Shown here: in pieces, positions 17,034 to 26,591 of the stretch
Layout: every line of letters starts with the position of its first letter
Numbering within the stretch: the first letter of the stretch is position 1
Assembly (NCBI RefSeq): GCF_000328665.1
Contig: NC_019977.1
Location: forward strand, 2,038,011 to 2,102,010
DNA length: 64,000 bases
Direction: 5' to 3'
From: Methanomethylovorans hollandica DSM 15978
Lineage (GTDB): Archaea > Halobacteriota > Methanosarcinia > Methanosarcinales > Methanosarcinaceae
Position numbers and translations under genes: made by a program
Notes under the pieces: model-generated
What the model was told of the DNA's origin: nothing
Seen by the model: only the letters and a program-made list of their open reading frames with translations
Database searches by the model: none

Positions 17034-18467
17034 ATGAATTCAGCCGTTGTGCTTAGTGTACTGGGAACTCTCCTGCGCTTTCAGGGAATTATAATGATAA
17101 TTCCCCTGTTAGTAGCAGTATATTACAATGAATCCACAATGCCTTTCATTGTTGGCATTGTCCTGACCGAGATAGCAGGGACATTTCTCTGGTTACGCTA
17201 TAAGTCTGATGCTGAATGGAAACACAGAGAAGCTTTTGCTACCGTAGCTTTCGGATGGTTGACAGTTACGATCTTTGGCACCATACCTTTTATTATAAGT
17301 GGCATATCCCCTATTAATGCTTTATTTGAATCCATGGCTGGATTCACAGCTACTGGCGCAACTATCCTTGATAATATCGAAAGTCATTCGAAAAGCATTC
17401 TATTCTGGCGCAGCATGATCCAATGGATAGGAGGCATGGGTATAATTGTGCTGTTCATTGCCATCCTTCCTAAATTAAACATTGGAAGTAGACACCTATT
17501 CCGTGCAGAAGTTCCCGGATTGAAAGAAGAAAAGATAAAGCCCAGGATAAGAGAAACAGCGAAGATCCTCTGGATGGTCTATTTATTGATATCATCTTTG
17601 CAGATCGCAATGTTATACTTGGCTGGCATGTCAATATACGATGCTATCGTTCATACGTTCACTACTATAGGCAGCGCAGGTTTCTCTCCTTATGGAGAAA
17701 GTATTGTCGCTTTTAACAGTCCTTTGATAGAGGCGATAATCACACTATTCATGTTCATAGCAGGAGTTAATTTTGTACTCTTGTACAGAACATTCTACAT
17801 AGACCACACAAGTATTTTCAGGGATGAAGAATTCAAGTTCTACACTGCTATAATTTTAACAGCCACCGCTGTGCTTATCCTTACATTAAGATATGGCATA
17901 GCTGCTGATCCATTCACATGCTTACGCTATGCTTTATTCCAGGTCGTATCTATTATCACCACCACTGGTTTTGCGAGTGTGGATTTCAATCTGTGGCCTG
18001 ATTCTTCCAGGATCGTCCTGGTGTTTATGATGTTCATAGGAGGATGTGCCGGATCCACCTCTGGTGGCCCAACAGTTGTAAGAGTGCTCTTACTTTTGAA
18101 ATATGCAAACGGTGAATTATTCAAGTTTATTCATCCCAGAGCAGTAAAACCGATCAAATTCAATGGAAAAGTTGTCCCAGCTGAAATAATACACCAGGTA
18201 ATATCATTTATGGTCATCTATTTCCTTATATTCGTTACCAGTACTTTCCTTATTTCCTTAATGAATGTTGATATAGTCACTGCTTTTACAGCATCTATTG
18301 CGACTCTGGGCAACGTTGGTCCTGGCTTGAATCTTGTTGGACCGATGTCAAGCTACAACTGTATGCCATCCATAGCTAAACTGATAATGATAATGAATAT
18401 GTGGATAGGAAGACTTGAAGTATTCACAGTTATGGTATTGTTCACACCAGAATTCTGGAAAAAATAA
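17034..18467 (+). CDS. trkH: Potassium transporter membrane subunit, TrkH/KtrB family
   Basis: A 477-residue membrane protein with the fourfold pore architecture. Selectivity-filter segments include FTATGATILDN, TTIGSAGFSPYG, ITTTGFASVDF and ATLGNVGPG, each with the conserved central glycine. It mediates K+ uptake, normally with a cytoplasmic TrkA/KtrA ring; no trkA gene lies beside it, so a partner must be encoded elsewhere. A GGGAG motif lies five bases before the ATG. Together with the Kef-type antiporter it suggests active K+ control. Confidence 0.92.
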   Translation: MNSAVVLSVLGTLLRFQGIIMIIPLLVAVYYNESTMPFIVGIVLTEIAGTFLWLRYKSDAEWKHREAFATVAFGWLTVTIFGTIPFIISGISPINALFESMAGFTATGATILDNIESHSKSILFWRSMIQWIGGMGIIVLFIAILPKLNIGSRHLFRAEVPGLKEEKIKPRIRETAKILWMVYLLISSLQIAMLYLAGMSIYDAIVHTFTTIGSAGFSPYGESIVAFNSPLIEAIITLFMFIAGVNFVLLYRTFYIDHTSIFRDEEFKFYTAIILTATAVLILTLRYGIAADPFTCLRYALFQVVSIITTTGFASVDFNLWPDSSRIVLVFMMFIGGCAGSTSGGPTVVRVLLLLKYANGELFKFIHPRAVKPIKFNGKVVPAEIIHQVISFMVIYFLIFVTSTFLISLMNVDIVTAFTASIATLGNVGPGLNLVGPMSSYNCMPSIAKLIMIMNMWIGRLEVFTVMVLFTPEFWKK

Positions 18468-18652
18468 AAGACTCACACTAATAGGTCATTGATTAATGTC
18501 ATCCACAGCTTTACATATAATTTGGAGTTGCGATCAGCATGGATCTCACAAGAGTGAATTCATGCAGCTTCAGGCAGAAGATCATTTTACGGATCACAAC
18601 GAGCATATATATATTTCCAGTTTACGCATAATTATATTTGGAGAATTGTTCC

Positions 18653-20476
18653 ATGGCCATTGATCTATCTTCACTTCCGGATTTTTCGGGAGTGTACCTC
18701 ATGAAGGATGATTCGGGAGAAGTGATATACGTGGGTAAGGCGCTTTCCCTGAGAAAAAGGGTACGCCAGTACTTCCAGTCCTCAAAGAACCTCACGCCAA
18801 AGACTAAAACTCTTGTTAGACACATAGAAGATCTGGAGTATATAATCACAGATACGGAAGTAGATGCTCTTGTTCTTGAAGCTAACCTTATCAAAAAATA
18901 TAGGCCACGATACAATGTACGCTTGAAGGATGATAAGAGATACCCTTATGTCAAGGTCACAGTGAATTCCAGATATCCCAGGATCTTCCTTACACGCCGC
19001 AGACTCATGGACGGTGCTCTGTATTTCGGACCATATACCAATGCAGGTGCTGTCAGAAAAACATTGGATATCATTTCTCAGGTGTTCAGAATACGCAGGT
19101 GTAGGCAACCTCTTAATCAAAAGAAGGAAAGACCCTGTCTGGACTACCATATTAAAAGGTGCTTTGCACCCTGTGCTGGCAAGATAAGTGAAAAGGAATA
19201 CATGGAAAATGTCCAGGAAGCTATAAAATTCCTCAAAGGAGAGACCTCTGAACTAGTGAAAGAGCTGGAAGAAAGGATGTATGACCTTGCATCAAAGCAG
19301 GAGTATGAAGCTGCTGCCCAGCTCAGAGATCAGCTGGAAGCTATAAAGGTGCTCTCACAACAACAGATAGCCACCTCCGGAACAGATGATAGGGACGTTA
19401 TAGCAGCTGTTCAGAGCGGTGACACTGCTTCCATTCAGATATTCTATGTAAGACATGGCAATATGGTAGGAAGAGCTGACCTTGCTATGAGCTCTGCTGA
19501 AGGCACCACACTTCCTGAAACCATCTCACAATTCATAAAACAGTATTATCTGGATTCACCCATCCCTACGGAAATATTGGTACAGTACGACATACCTGAC
19601 CATGACCTTATCACCTCATGGCTCAAACAGAGATCCGGAAGAGAAGTTCACATAAATGTACCACAGAGAGGGGATAAGAAGAAGATGCTTGAAATGGCTT
19701 TAAAGAATGCAGAAATGACCATGCGGATGAACCGGTTGAAGGTTACTGCAGCAAGCGAGTCACTGGGATCGCTCAAAGAACTGCAATCAGTACTTTCACT
19801 GCCCTCAGTGCCTCTATACATAGAAGGATTTGATATATCAAATATCTCAGGGACAGATGCAGTAGGCTCAATGGTAGTATTCGAGAATGGAAAGCCATCG
19901 AATAGCAAATACAGGCAACATAATATCAGAACTGTAAAGGGTATTGATGATTTCGCAATGATGGAAGAAGTAGTGGGAAGGCGCTATTCTCGCCTTAAAG
20001 ACGAAAAAATGCCTTTCCCTGATCTTATCCTTATAGACGGAGGACCAGGACAGTTATCTGCAGCAAAAGCTTCACTTGATGAGTTGGGGATCGATATCCC
20101 TGTGATTGGCCTTGCCAAAAGGTTCGAGCACATAATCACTACTGAAAAAGGTCCTGGTGAAGTGATAATTCTGCCCCATAGCTCCCAGGCTTTGAAACTC
20201 CTTATGCATGTAAGAGATGAGGCACACAGATTTGCAGTGTCCTCTCACAGACGCAGAAGATCAGCAAGGCTTACGCATTCCATACTTGACGGTATAAACG
20301 GCATAGGAGAAGCAAAGAAAAGAGCGCTTATCAGTCATTTTAGTTCTGTGGAAAAGATTGGGCAGGCCACAATGGAAGAACTATGCAAGATTGAGGGTAT
20401 AAACAAAAAACTGGCGCAGCGTATACTGGAAAAATTCCAGGAACATGGACCCTGGAATCAGAATGATAAAATGTGA
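18653..20476 (+). CDS. uvrC: UvrABC excinuclease subunit C
   Basis: A 607-residue nucleotide-excision-repair nuclease. It begins with a GIY-YIG domain (SGVYLMKDDSGEVIYVGKALSLRKRV), has a UvrB-interacting UVR motif near residue 200 (LASKQEYEAAAQLRDQLEAI), an RNase-H-like endonuclease half (YIEGFDISNISGTDAVGSMV), and ends in tandem helix-hairpin-helix motifs (GINGIGEAKKRALISHF). A TTG at 18638 is also in frame, but GGAG at 18640-18643 sits nine bases before the ATG at 18653, which is chosen. uvrA and uvrB are not in the window. Confidence 0.95.
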   Translation: MAIDLSSLPDFSGVYLMKDDSGEVIYVGKALSLRKRVRQYFQSSKNLTPKTKTLVRHIEDLEYIITDTEVDALVLEANLIKKYRPRYNVRLKDDKRYPYVKVTVNSRYPRIFLTRRRLMDGALYFGPYTNAGAVRKTLDIISQVFRIRRCRQPLNQKKERPCLDYHIKRCFAPCAGKISEKEYMENVQEAIKFLKGETSELVKELEERMYDLASKQEYEAAAQLRDQLEAIKVLSQQQIATSGTDDRDVIAAVQSGDTASIQIFYVRHGNMVGRADLAMSSAEGTTLPETISQFIKQYYLDSPIPTEILVQYDIPDHDLITSWLKQRSGREVHINVPQRGDKKKMLEMALKNAEMTMRMNRLKVTAASESLGSLKELQSVLSLPSVPLYIEGFDISNISGTDAVGSMVVFENGKPSNSKYRQHNIRTVKGIDDFAMMEEVVGRRYSRLKDEKMPFPDLILIDGGPGQLSAAKASLDELGIDIPVIGLAKRFEHIITTEKGPGEVIILPHSSQALKLLMHVRDEAHRFAVSSHRRRRSARLTHSILDGINGIGEAKKRALISHFSSVEKIGQATMEELCKIEGINKKLAQRILEKFQEHGPWNQNDKM

Positions 20477-20598
20477 AACCTATAAGGCTATATATATACA
20501 AATCAATAATAATAGTGTATTTACATAGAATGTAATATTGAACAGTAGACATTGATTATGTATTAAAATATATATTAAAGATACTGAGGGATGTAAAA

Positions 20599-21330
20599 AT
20601 GGGGAAAGAACTTAATTTTTTTGGACATATTAAAACACCAGACATCAGGATGCTGCATGATATGGATGAGGTTCTTTATGATACTGAGTGGGCCAGGACC
20701 GCAGAGAACACAGAACTTTATTATATGTACAGGGATCTCTACAGAAACGAAGTAGAACATGAATCTATTAAGGCCCAGCAACTTAGATACGATATCACTG
20801 CCATTCCACCCCAAATGCTTGGAAGGGAATATGTTAAAACAGCAGGCCATTATCACCCTAATGTGCCTGGGGCTTCAGTATCCTATCCAGAGCTCTATCA
20901 AGTCCTTGAAGGTGAAGGTAATTACCTGTTGCAGAGAATGGAAAAAGAATCTATTGAGGACGTAGTGCTCGTCGAAGCAAAAGCTGGAGATATAATAATG
21001 GTTCCACCAGGATATGGCCATATTACCATAAATTCTTCAGATGAAGTCCTTAAGATGGCAAACTGGGTGTCCAGAGAGTTCGCGTCCATGTACGAACCCA
21101 TCAAGGAGCATTCAGGAGCCGCATATTATCTTCTTGAGAAAGGATATATACCCAACCCGAAGTATACTAAAACACCACCTATCCGCTACCTTAAACCTGC
21201 TGATGCTTCAATGCTGGGGCTTGCAAAGGGAGAGGATATGTACAATCTTGTCAGTGACCTCAGCAAACTGGATTTCCTTAAAAATCCTCATTTATACAGT
21301 GCAATGTTCTCAAAGGTGCTTGAAAAATGA
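20599..21330 (+). CDS. pgi: Glucose-6-phosphate isomerase, archaeal cupin type
   Basis: A 243-residue enzyme of the archaeal metal-dependent cupin phosphoglucose isomerases, interconverting glucose-6-phosphate and fructose-6-phosphate. The cupin metal motif is visible as TAGHYHP...YPELYQVLEGEGNYLLQ, with a third site in VPPGYGHITIN. The family is unrelated to the bacterial enzyme. It is slightly longer than the ~190-residue Pyrococcus form because of N- and C-terminal extensions. It probably feeds gluconeogenesis or glycogen turnover. It stands 74 bases before the NrpR-domain gene. Confidence 0.9.
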   Translation: MGKELNFFGHIKTPDIRMLHDMDEVLYDTEWARTAENTELYYMYRDLYRNEVEHESIKAQQLRYDITAIPPQMLGREYVKTAGHYHPNVPGASVSYPELYQVLEGEGNYLLQRMEKESIEDVVLVEAKAGDIIMVPPGYGHITINSSDEVLKMANWVSREFASMYEPIKEHSGAAYYLLEKGYIPNPKYTKTPPIRYLKPADASMLGLAKGEDMYNLVSDLSKLDFLKNPHLYSAMFSKVLEK

Positions 21331-21404
21331 ATGTGAAACTTCTCATATCTGCATCGATAGTGTATAATAGAATAAAGACAAATAGATTCTCTTGAGGTCT
21401 GTCG

Positions 21405-22160
21405 GTGCAGAAAAACTACTGTATCCAGTTCACATCAGCAAAGATAGAAGATCTGATGTTCAGAACAACTTTTGATCCGGTAACACGGGAAGGTAAAGTA
21501 ATAGTCAATCTGTCCATTACCAATAAGAAAGATCTGGAAGATGTGATGGGGATATTTGAAATGGCCATCAATAGTGGCCTTTCAGTAAGTCCTTATATAA
21601 GAGTACTTCATGAAGGAGATAACATTGAGGGAATCACTGTGGGGCCAGATCAAGTTGGTTTTCTAACAGTGTGCAGCATTACCATAGATGGAGTCCTGCT
21701 CAAGAAAGGAGTGCTTGTAAATCCACGATTTGGCGGATTGGTGGAGATCAAGAATGGAATACCACTTAGGTTCACTAATGTGCTCACATACCATAGTACT
21801 ACGATCGATCCTCTGGAAGTGCTCATGTCCCAGGAGGTCACATCGGTAACTGAAATGCTAAAAACAGGTTCCGGGAAAATACTGGCGAACCTCAGAGAAG
21901 CCCCCTTGGCTGCAAGGGATGATATCGACCGCATCCTTTCAGATATGATGGATGCCGGTATCACAGGTATCCTGGAAGTGGGAGAGCCAAATACACGCAT
22001 TCTGGATGTGCCGGTAGAAAGGGATCATCTGGGAATTGTTGTGATTGGAGGCACTAATCCCATGGCCATTGTCCAGGAACACGGTATAGGTATAAAATTA
22101 AATGCAATGTCAAATGTTGTTGATATAAAGGAACTGCGACATATCAATGATTACACCTGA
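21405..22160 (+). CDS. Stand-alone NrpR regulatory domain (DUF128) protein
   Basis: A 251-residue protein consisting of one DUF128/NrpR domain ([69 protein letters not shown]). NrpR senses 2-oxoglutarate and represses nitrogen genes in methanogens. The N-terminal winged helix is absent: translation starts at a GTG with GAGGT just before it, and nothing upstream could encode one. Methanosarcina species are known to have two NrpR proteins, and I recall that one lacks the DNA-binding domain; this gene fits that co-repressor-like member. An NrpR-family protein with another ligand is also possible. Confidence 0.8.
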   Translation: MQKNYCIQFTSAKIEDLMFRTTFDPVTREGKVIVNLSITNKKDLEDVMGIFEMAINSGLSVSPYIRVLHEGDNIEGITVGPDQVGFLTVCSITIDGVLLKKGVLVNPRFGGLVEIKNGIPLRFTNVLTYHSTTIDPLEVLMSQEVTSVTEMLKTGSGKILANLREAPLAARDDIDRILSDMMDAGITGILEVGEPNTRILDVPVERDHLGIVVIGGTNPMAIVQEHGIGIKLNAMSNVVDIKELRHINDYT

Positions 22161-22164
22161 CAAG

Positions 22165-23565
22165 TCATTTTTTCAATATCTGAGTACCGATAATTGAATC
22201 GAGCTTGCGGATGAACTCATCCTTAGTACTTTGAGGAATGGTTGCTCCGGCTGCTATGTCATGTCCGCCTCCAGCTCCTCCCACCTCTGCAGATACAAAG
22301 GCTAATGCTTCTGAGAGATTTAGCCCTTTTCTTACAAGGTCCTGAGTACCTCGAGCAGAGACTTTGACACCTTCTTCCGCATCTGCAAATGCGATAATAG
22401 GATAATTCCTGTCAGCAACAACTGATGTACTCATACCGGCAACAATTCCTATTATTGTTTCCTTTATATTTGAGCCAGCATCGAAATACTGTAAGTTACT
22501 GAGTTTTGTGATTCCATTTGTCTTTACGAATTTAAGTCCATTCACAAGGTTAGATCGATGTTCAGTAAGCAATCTGCTCGCTTTCTGATAGGCTTCCTCC
22601 CTGTCTCCCATACATACTTCCATCCCGATTTCAGCATTGTCATATCTTCCAGTTGCGTTCAACAATGTCGAATACTCAGTGGCATCCCGCATTTCAGTGC
22701 CTTCCCGTTCATTCAACAATATATAAACTTCCCCAATAAGCCTCTCCAGTTTGCAGGATTCCTGTCCCGAGGAAAGACCGTGTTGTAAAAGAGCAGAGAC
22801 TATTCTTTGCTTTTCTCCCTGTTCCAGATCTATCCACCTTCTCCATCGGTCATCATCTCCAAAACGAAGCCCTATACGATGAAGGAAATCTATACAGGCA
22901 TCTTCATCTCCTGTTAGACCTGGAAGATATGGATCCGAAGCATATTGCAAGAGTTTAAAAATGGGTCTTGTTTGCTTACCAAAAAGCATGACATCTTTTT
23001 CAAAGGATAATACCTTTTTAGAAACACCTTCCTCAAGGATCTCCCTATTGAGATTGATAAGATGGCCATTACGTCTGTTCTGCATATCACCGATGGCACC
23101 AACTATTGCGAGATCTGCAAGGTCATGATTATCTCCAAGTTCACTGGCCAGCAAATATGTTGTTCCTGAGCCACTTATGTCTGTAGAGCCATTGGCTCCA
23201 AAAAGATGAGGATTAAGATGGTTCTTTACAAGATTTTCCGGGTCGCCGCGCGGGCGATGATGATCAGAGATCACAACGTGCAACCCGGATGTTATGATAG
23301 ATTCAAGCATTCCGCTTCCCAGGTCAGTGAATATGACAAGCTCAGGATTCTGATCCTTGAGCCTTGATATAGCGTTTTCATCAAGTTGCTTTACAAAATT
23401 AACAGAATTGTCAATGCCTGCACGATCAAGTGCTTTGCAAATAATGGCAGCGGATGTGATCCCATCTGCATCTATATGTGATACAACTTTTACTTCACTT
23501 ATCTTCTGTATAGTTTCTGCACATTTTTTTGCACAATCCCTCATTTGCTGTAGACTACCTGACAT
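22165..23565 (-). CDS. DHH-family phosphoesterase, archaeal RecJ-like
   Basis: A 466-residue DHH-DHHA1 protein. Motifs in order: SHIDADGITSAA, VIFTDLGSGM, the DHH signature ISDHHRPRGD, and a C-terminal DHHA1 glycine-rich motif GGAGGGHDIAAG. These are the metal-binding aspartates and histidines of RecJ/NrnA-type nucleases. Archaeal RecJ-like proteins can be 5'-3' ssDNA exonucleases (GAN) working with GINS, or RNA exonucleases. A GTG start at 23574 is possible; the ATG at 23565 is used. Directly upstream sits a small nuclease-like gene, suggesting a repair pair. Confidence 0.88.
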   Translation of the reverse strand: MSGSLQQMRDCAKKCAETIQKISEVKVVSHIDADGITSAAIICKALDRAGIDNSVNFVKQLDENAISRLKDQNPELVIFTDLGSGMLESIITSGLHVVISDHHRPRGDPENLVKNHLNPHLFGANGSTDISGSGTTYLLASELGDNHDLADLAIVGAIGDMQNRRNGHLINLNREILEEGVSKKVLSFEKDVMLFGKQTRPIFKLLQYASDPYLPGLTGDEDACIDFLHRIGLRFGDDDRWRRWIDLEQGEKQRIVSALLQHGLSSGQESCKLERLIGEVYILLNEREGTEMRDATEYSTLLNATGRYDNAEIGMEVCMGDREEAYQKASRLLTEHRSNLVNGLKFVKTNGITKLSNLQYFDAGSNIKETIIGIVAGMSTSVVADRNYPIIAFADAEEGVKVSARGTQDLVRKGLNLSEALAFVSAEVGGAGGGHDIAAGATIPQSTKDEFIRKLDSIIGTQILKK

Positions 23566-23574
23566 TTCAACCAC

Positions 23575-24072
23575 TTATCCGAGTACTCTTCCTGCTTTCC
23601 ATTTTGCAGGATCTATAAGATACCTGTTTCCCTCTCTCTCTATCATGGAATACTCCTTTAAATCTGATATAGATAACTTAGTTTCTCCCTCGGTATTAAA
23701 AAGAGTATCCAGTTCTGTCCAAGGCACTATATATGCTTCACGGGCATAACCTACCCCCATCCTGAGTTCCACTGCCAGAAAACCTGCGCGCCCCGAAAGC
23801 CTGAGAAAATCAGAGATGCGTGATATCTGATGAGTGCCTTTTTTATCTACAGTAAAGTGCTGAGAAAAATACAGAGCTTTTGCTCCTTTATCCACAGAAA
23901 TACTTTTGCATTCTATTCCCATATAAAAGTCAGGGTCAAGTGAATCCACAAGTACATCCAGAAACTGGGGAGTAAAACGGTGCTGTTTTACTCTGTGTGC
24001 TATACCTTTTATTCCATTCTCAGTGAAAAAGGAATTAAAAGATTGCACAAGCACTCTCTCAAATTCTGTCAT
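23575..24072 (-). CDS. Predicted nuclease-like protein (PD-(D/E)XK type)
   Basis: A 165-residue soluble protein. It has a motif resembling the active site of Holliday-junction-resolvase-type nucleases: an aspartate strand (FLDVLVDS) followed by a strand ending in ECK (MGIECKSI), with helix residues in FSQHF and HQISRISDFLRLSGR after it. The spacing fits a PD-(D/E)XK fold, but I infer this from pattern only. Its stop abuts the RecJ-like gene, so the two are almost certainly co-translated. A role in repair or recombination is likely; the substrate is unknown. Confidence 0.65.
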   Translation of the reverse strand: MTEFERVLVQSFNSFFTENGIKGIAHRVKQHRFTPQFLDVLVDSLDPDFYMGIECKSISVDKGAKALYFSQHFTVDKKGTHQISRISDFLRLSGRAGFLAVELRMGVGYAREAYIVPWTELDTLFNTEGETKLSISDLKEYSMIEREGNRYLIDPAKWKAGRVLG

Positions 24073-24149
24073 ATATCACCTATTAATTGGCATGTTTACT
24101 GACGATCCGGTGCGTTAAATTGATGTACATCATCCTCTAATTGAAGCAC

Positions 24150-24344
24150 ATGAATAAAAAGACCCTTGAAGTACTATTGTCCATCTTTTCAGTGCTAGTC
24201 CTGATCGCCCTTATTATTGTCACCCATTCTACATTTTCTTCTAATCCGGACCCATTGATGGAAAGTTATGGATTCATAGCCTCCTTGGTTATTTTTATAC
24301 TTCTTATTTCCGGAATAGGTATTAAGCTGATGGATGTGGAGTGA
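24150..24344 (+). CDS. Small two-helix membrane protein
   Basis: A 64-residue protein starting MNKKTLEVLLS. It has two hydrophobic segments (LLSIFSVLVLIALIIV and GFIASLVIFILLISGIGI) joined by a polar loop (THSTFSSNPDPLMES) and a short tail KLMDVE. A TTG start at 24141 is possible, but the ATG at 24150 is preferred. It is divergent from the nuclease-like gene by 77 bases. I do not recognise the family. Confidence 0.55.
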   Translation: MNKKTLEVLLSIFSVLVLIALIIVTHSTFSSNPDPLMESYGFIASLVIFILLISGIGIKLMDVE

Positions 24345-24541
24345 AAGTATTCAGGCATTTTGACATTGATCTAAGTCTTCTTTGTAACTCAGCTACCAAA
24401 AATAATGTGAATTTTAATCTCTAGCCGCAGTACTGTGCTGGGTGAGTAATATACTGCGTGATACTTTACTGTGTGCGGGAGTGAGAAAGACAGATAAAAA
24501 AATGATACCGATCGTTTAGACCGGTCTGATATACATTGGAA

Positions 24542-24940
24542 TTAATTGCTTTTGATAAGGAATGAAATGAAATCCGGACTGAGCCTGGTTTCCCTTACCA
24601 TCTTGTCAGCTATATCGTCTTCCTGCATTCCATCCATACGATACTGCTTTATGCGATCATAAACATTCTGTGAGACCTCAGAATACTCGTTGATGTCCTT
24701 ACGGTGCCCCCACACGTCTCCCTCGAGCAGTTCGATACCCTGCATTTTGAGATACATTTTTGCAGAGTTGGAAATAGTTCTCTTGTAAGAACTTGGAATG
24801 TGGAGTGCCTTAACCTGTGGACACTTCATGATAAGTGAGAAGATGTCCGTGTTGGATGGCCTGAATGCAAGATGCACTATCTCTTCATTTGGGCTCAATG
24901 TGTTGATTTCTTCTTTGGAACTGACAACTCTTATTTTCAT
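24542..24940 (-). CDS. DUF1699 family protein (copy 1)
   Basis: A 132-residue soluble protein, closely similar along its length to the gene at 25550-25951 (both begin MKIRVVSSKEEI and share HLAFRPSNTDIFS and WGHR). I assign it to DUF1699, a family I associate with Methanosarcinales. The N-terminal half has a repeated strand-helix pattern (VKALHIPSSYKRTISNSAKMYLKMQGIELLEGD). The C-terminal helices (YDRIKQYRMDGMQEDDIADKM) look like a small binding domain. The function is unknown. It is preceded by an unusually long gene-free region. Confidence 0.75.
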   Translation of the reverse strand: MKIRVVSSKEEINTLSPNEEIVHLAFRPSNTDIFSLIMKCPQVKALHIPSSYKRTISNSAKMYLKMQGIELLEGDVWGHRKDINEYSEVSQNVYDRIKQYRMDGMQEDDIADKMVRETRLSPDFISFLIKSN

Positions 24941-25549
24941 ATCTTATACCTCTGTGGATCGTAAAATATTGTTTTTTTACAAGTAAAATACTTTATAATC
25001 CTATTTTCTGTGTATCTACAACTTTCTATTTAAAGTTTATTAAACTAATTTTATACGGATCATATAATATGTAAAATTTATTAAGTTAATTTTACATTAA
25101 TAGCCTTTGATATAAAGTAATCAATTAAGTTAAAAAATTTGAATATAAATCTAGCGCCGACATATTATAGAAAGATAAATAGTAATACACATATAAAATA
25201 TTTCTTACTCATTTAATCTGTATTAATTATATGATATTTATTAAAGATAATTAGATATTATGATTCATATTCTTTGCATATATTAAATTTTAAGACAGAT
25301 GAGATCGTCGTCAACTGTAATACACATATACAGAAAAACTTGATCTTTATATGGATATAGCATGCACCTAATTATATAATAAAAAAAGTTTGTCAACTAC
25401 AGTAAAAATATGTTAATTTAGAGGTAACAAGACAAACATTGGAAAAATAATAAATATTGATAAATAGAATAGTATACACTTTTCAACAATACTGAGATCA
25501 ATAACTTGATAAAGATGTCCAATGATAAATAGAGGGAGGAAAACTCCCG
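24941..25549. other. 609-base AT-rich intergenic region between DUF1699 paralogs
   Basis: No protein gene is supported here. The region is extremely AT-rich. It contains a 14-base direct repeat, GTAATACACATATA, at 25182-25195 and 25317-25330, and several TATA-like sequences. On the minus strand it is the upstream region of copy 1, so it may hold a distant promoter with a long untranslated leader, or a small RNA. Confidence 0.45.
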
Positions 25550-25951
25550 TCATTTAGTTCTGTTGATGAGGAAAGAAAGGATATCAAGACTTAAACCGGT
25601 CTCTGTTTTCATTTGTGTTAGTATATCCTCATCAGACATTCCCTTTTGTCTATATTCCCCGATACTGTCATAAACATGTTGTGAGATCTCAGAGTACTCT
25701 TCTATTGCTTCTCTGTGCCCCCACAAATCACCTTCAAGAATTTTTACACCCTGCATTTCTAGGAACATGAGGGATGACTTGGAAAGTGTTTTGTTATATG
25801 AGGTAGGCATATGGATAGCTTTGAGTTTAGGGCATTTTGCTATCATTGAAAAGATATCTGTATTTGAGGGCCTGAAAGCCAGATGTATCATTTCCTCACT
25901 CTGGTGCAGGGTTTCTATCTCTTCTTTTGAACTTACTACTCTTATTTTCAA
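25550..25951 (-). CDS. DUF1699 family protein (copy 2)
   Basis: A 133-residue paralog of the gene at 24542-24940 with the same order of conserved blocks (RVVSSKEEI, HLAFRPSNTDIFS, KAIHMPTSYNKTLS, MLFLEMQGVKILEGDLWGHREAIEEYSE, LSFLI). The two copies lie in tandem on the minus strand with 609 bases between them, so they arose by duplication and each seems to have its own promoter. The upstream 207 bases are AT-rich. No catalytic motif is recognised. Confidence 0.75.
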   Translation of the reverse strand: MKIRVVSSKEEIETLHQSEEMIHLAFRPSNTDIFSMIAKCPKLKAIHMPTSYNKTLSKSSLMFLEMQGVKILEGDLWGHREAIEEYSEISQHVYDSIGEYRQKGMSDEDILTQMKTETGLSLDILSFLINRTK

Positions 25952-26158
25952 TTTGACCTCCAGCTTTGTATAAAGCTAGTTACTGTTATAAAATTTTTAA
26001 CTGAAAGCGCGAAATCTATGTATATTATCATATATATAGTTAATGACAACTATGTTCACAAAACAATATACACTGACACAACAAGACAAAAAAGTTAAAT
26101 TAATTTCAATAGCGAGTAATCAAAGTAATCCCTATTCTGAAAAAAGATTATATGAGAT

Positions 26159-26560
26159 TTAATCAATGTTCTTATTATCGATGATGCAAAAATATACCTT
26201 TCTACCTGCACGGTATTTTTTCACATGTCTCATCCTCACAAGCTGATTGAGGTAGCCACTTTCGACAGCCCCCTCCTTAAGTGTAACCTGTGATATGTCT
26301 TCAGCAGTAGACTCCCCCAGTTCAAATAATACCGTTGCAGTGGTTCTCAAATGTTCCGGCAGAGAAAGCAATGTCATTACATCCAGACCAGTGGATGGAC
26401 CCTCATTGTCATCTTCTATTGAAGTTTTTCTGGTCATAGAGACATCCCCCGGAACCAAACGGTCCATTCTCTGATCGATACTGATCAGTGTTTTAAGGAT
26501 CTGCACCAGTATCTCTTTTTCTGACATGTTCTCTATCTGATCACTACTCATTATTGTCAT
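26159..26560 (-). CDS. Predicted winged-helix DNA-binding protein
   Basis: A 133-residue protein. Residues ~10-40 form an amphipathic helix (SEKEILVQILKTLISIDQRMDRL) suited to dimerisation, followed by a polar linker. Residues ~65-125 read like a winged helix: LPEHLRTTATVLFELGESTAEDISQVTL, a recognition-helix-like segment (AVESGYLNQLVRMRHV) and a wing (KKYRAGRKVYFCI). It lies 31 bases after elp3 on the same strand; targets are unknown. The assignment rests on pattern resemblance to archaeal HTH regulators. Confidence 0.6.
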   Translation of the reverse strand: MTIMSSDQIENMSEKEILVQILKTLISIDQRMDRLVPGDVSMTRKTSIEDDNEGPSTGLDVMTLLSLPEHLRTTATVLFELGESTAEDISQVTLKEGAVESGYLNQLVRMRHVKKYRAGRKVYFCIIDNKNID

Positions 26561-26591
26561 GATCCATTACAGGCATTGGTAAAAAATGTAT

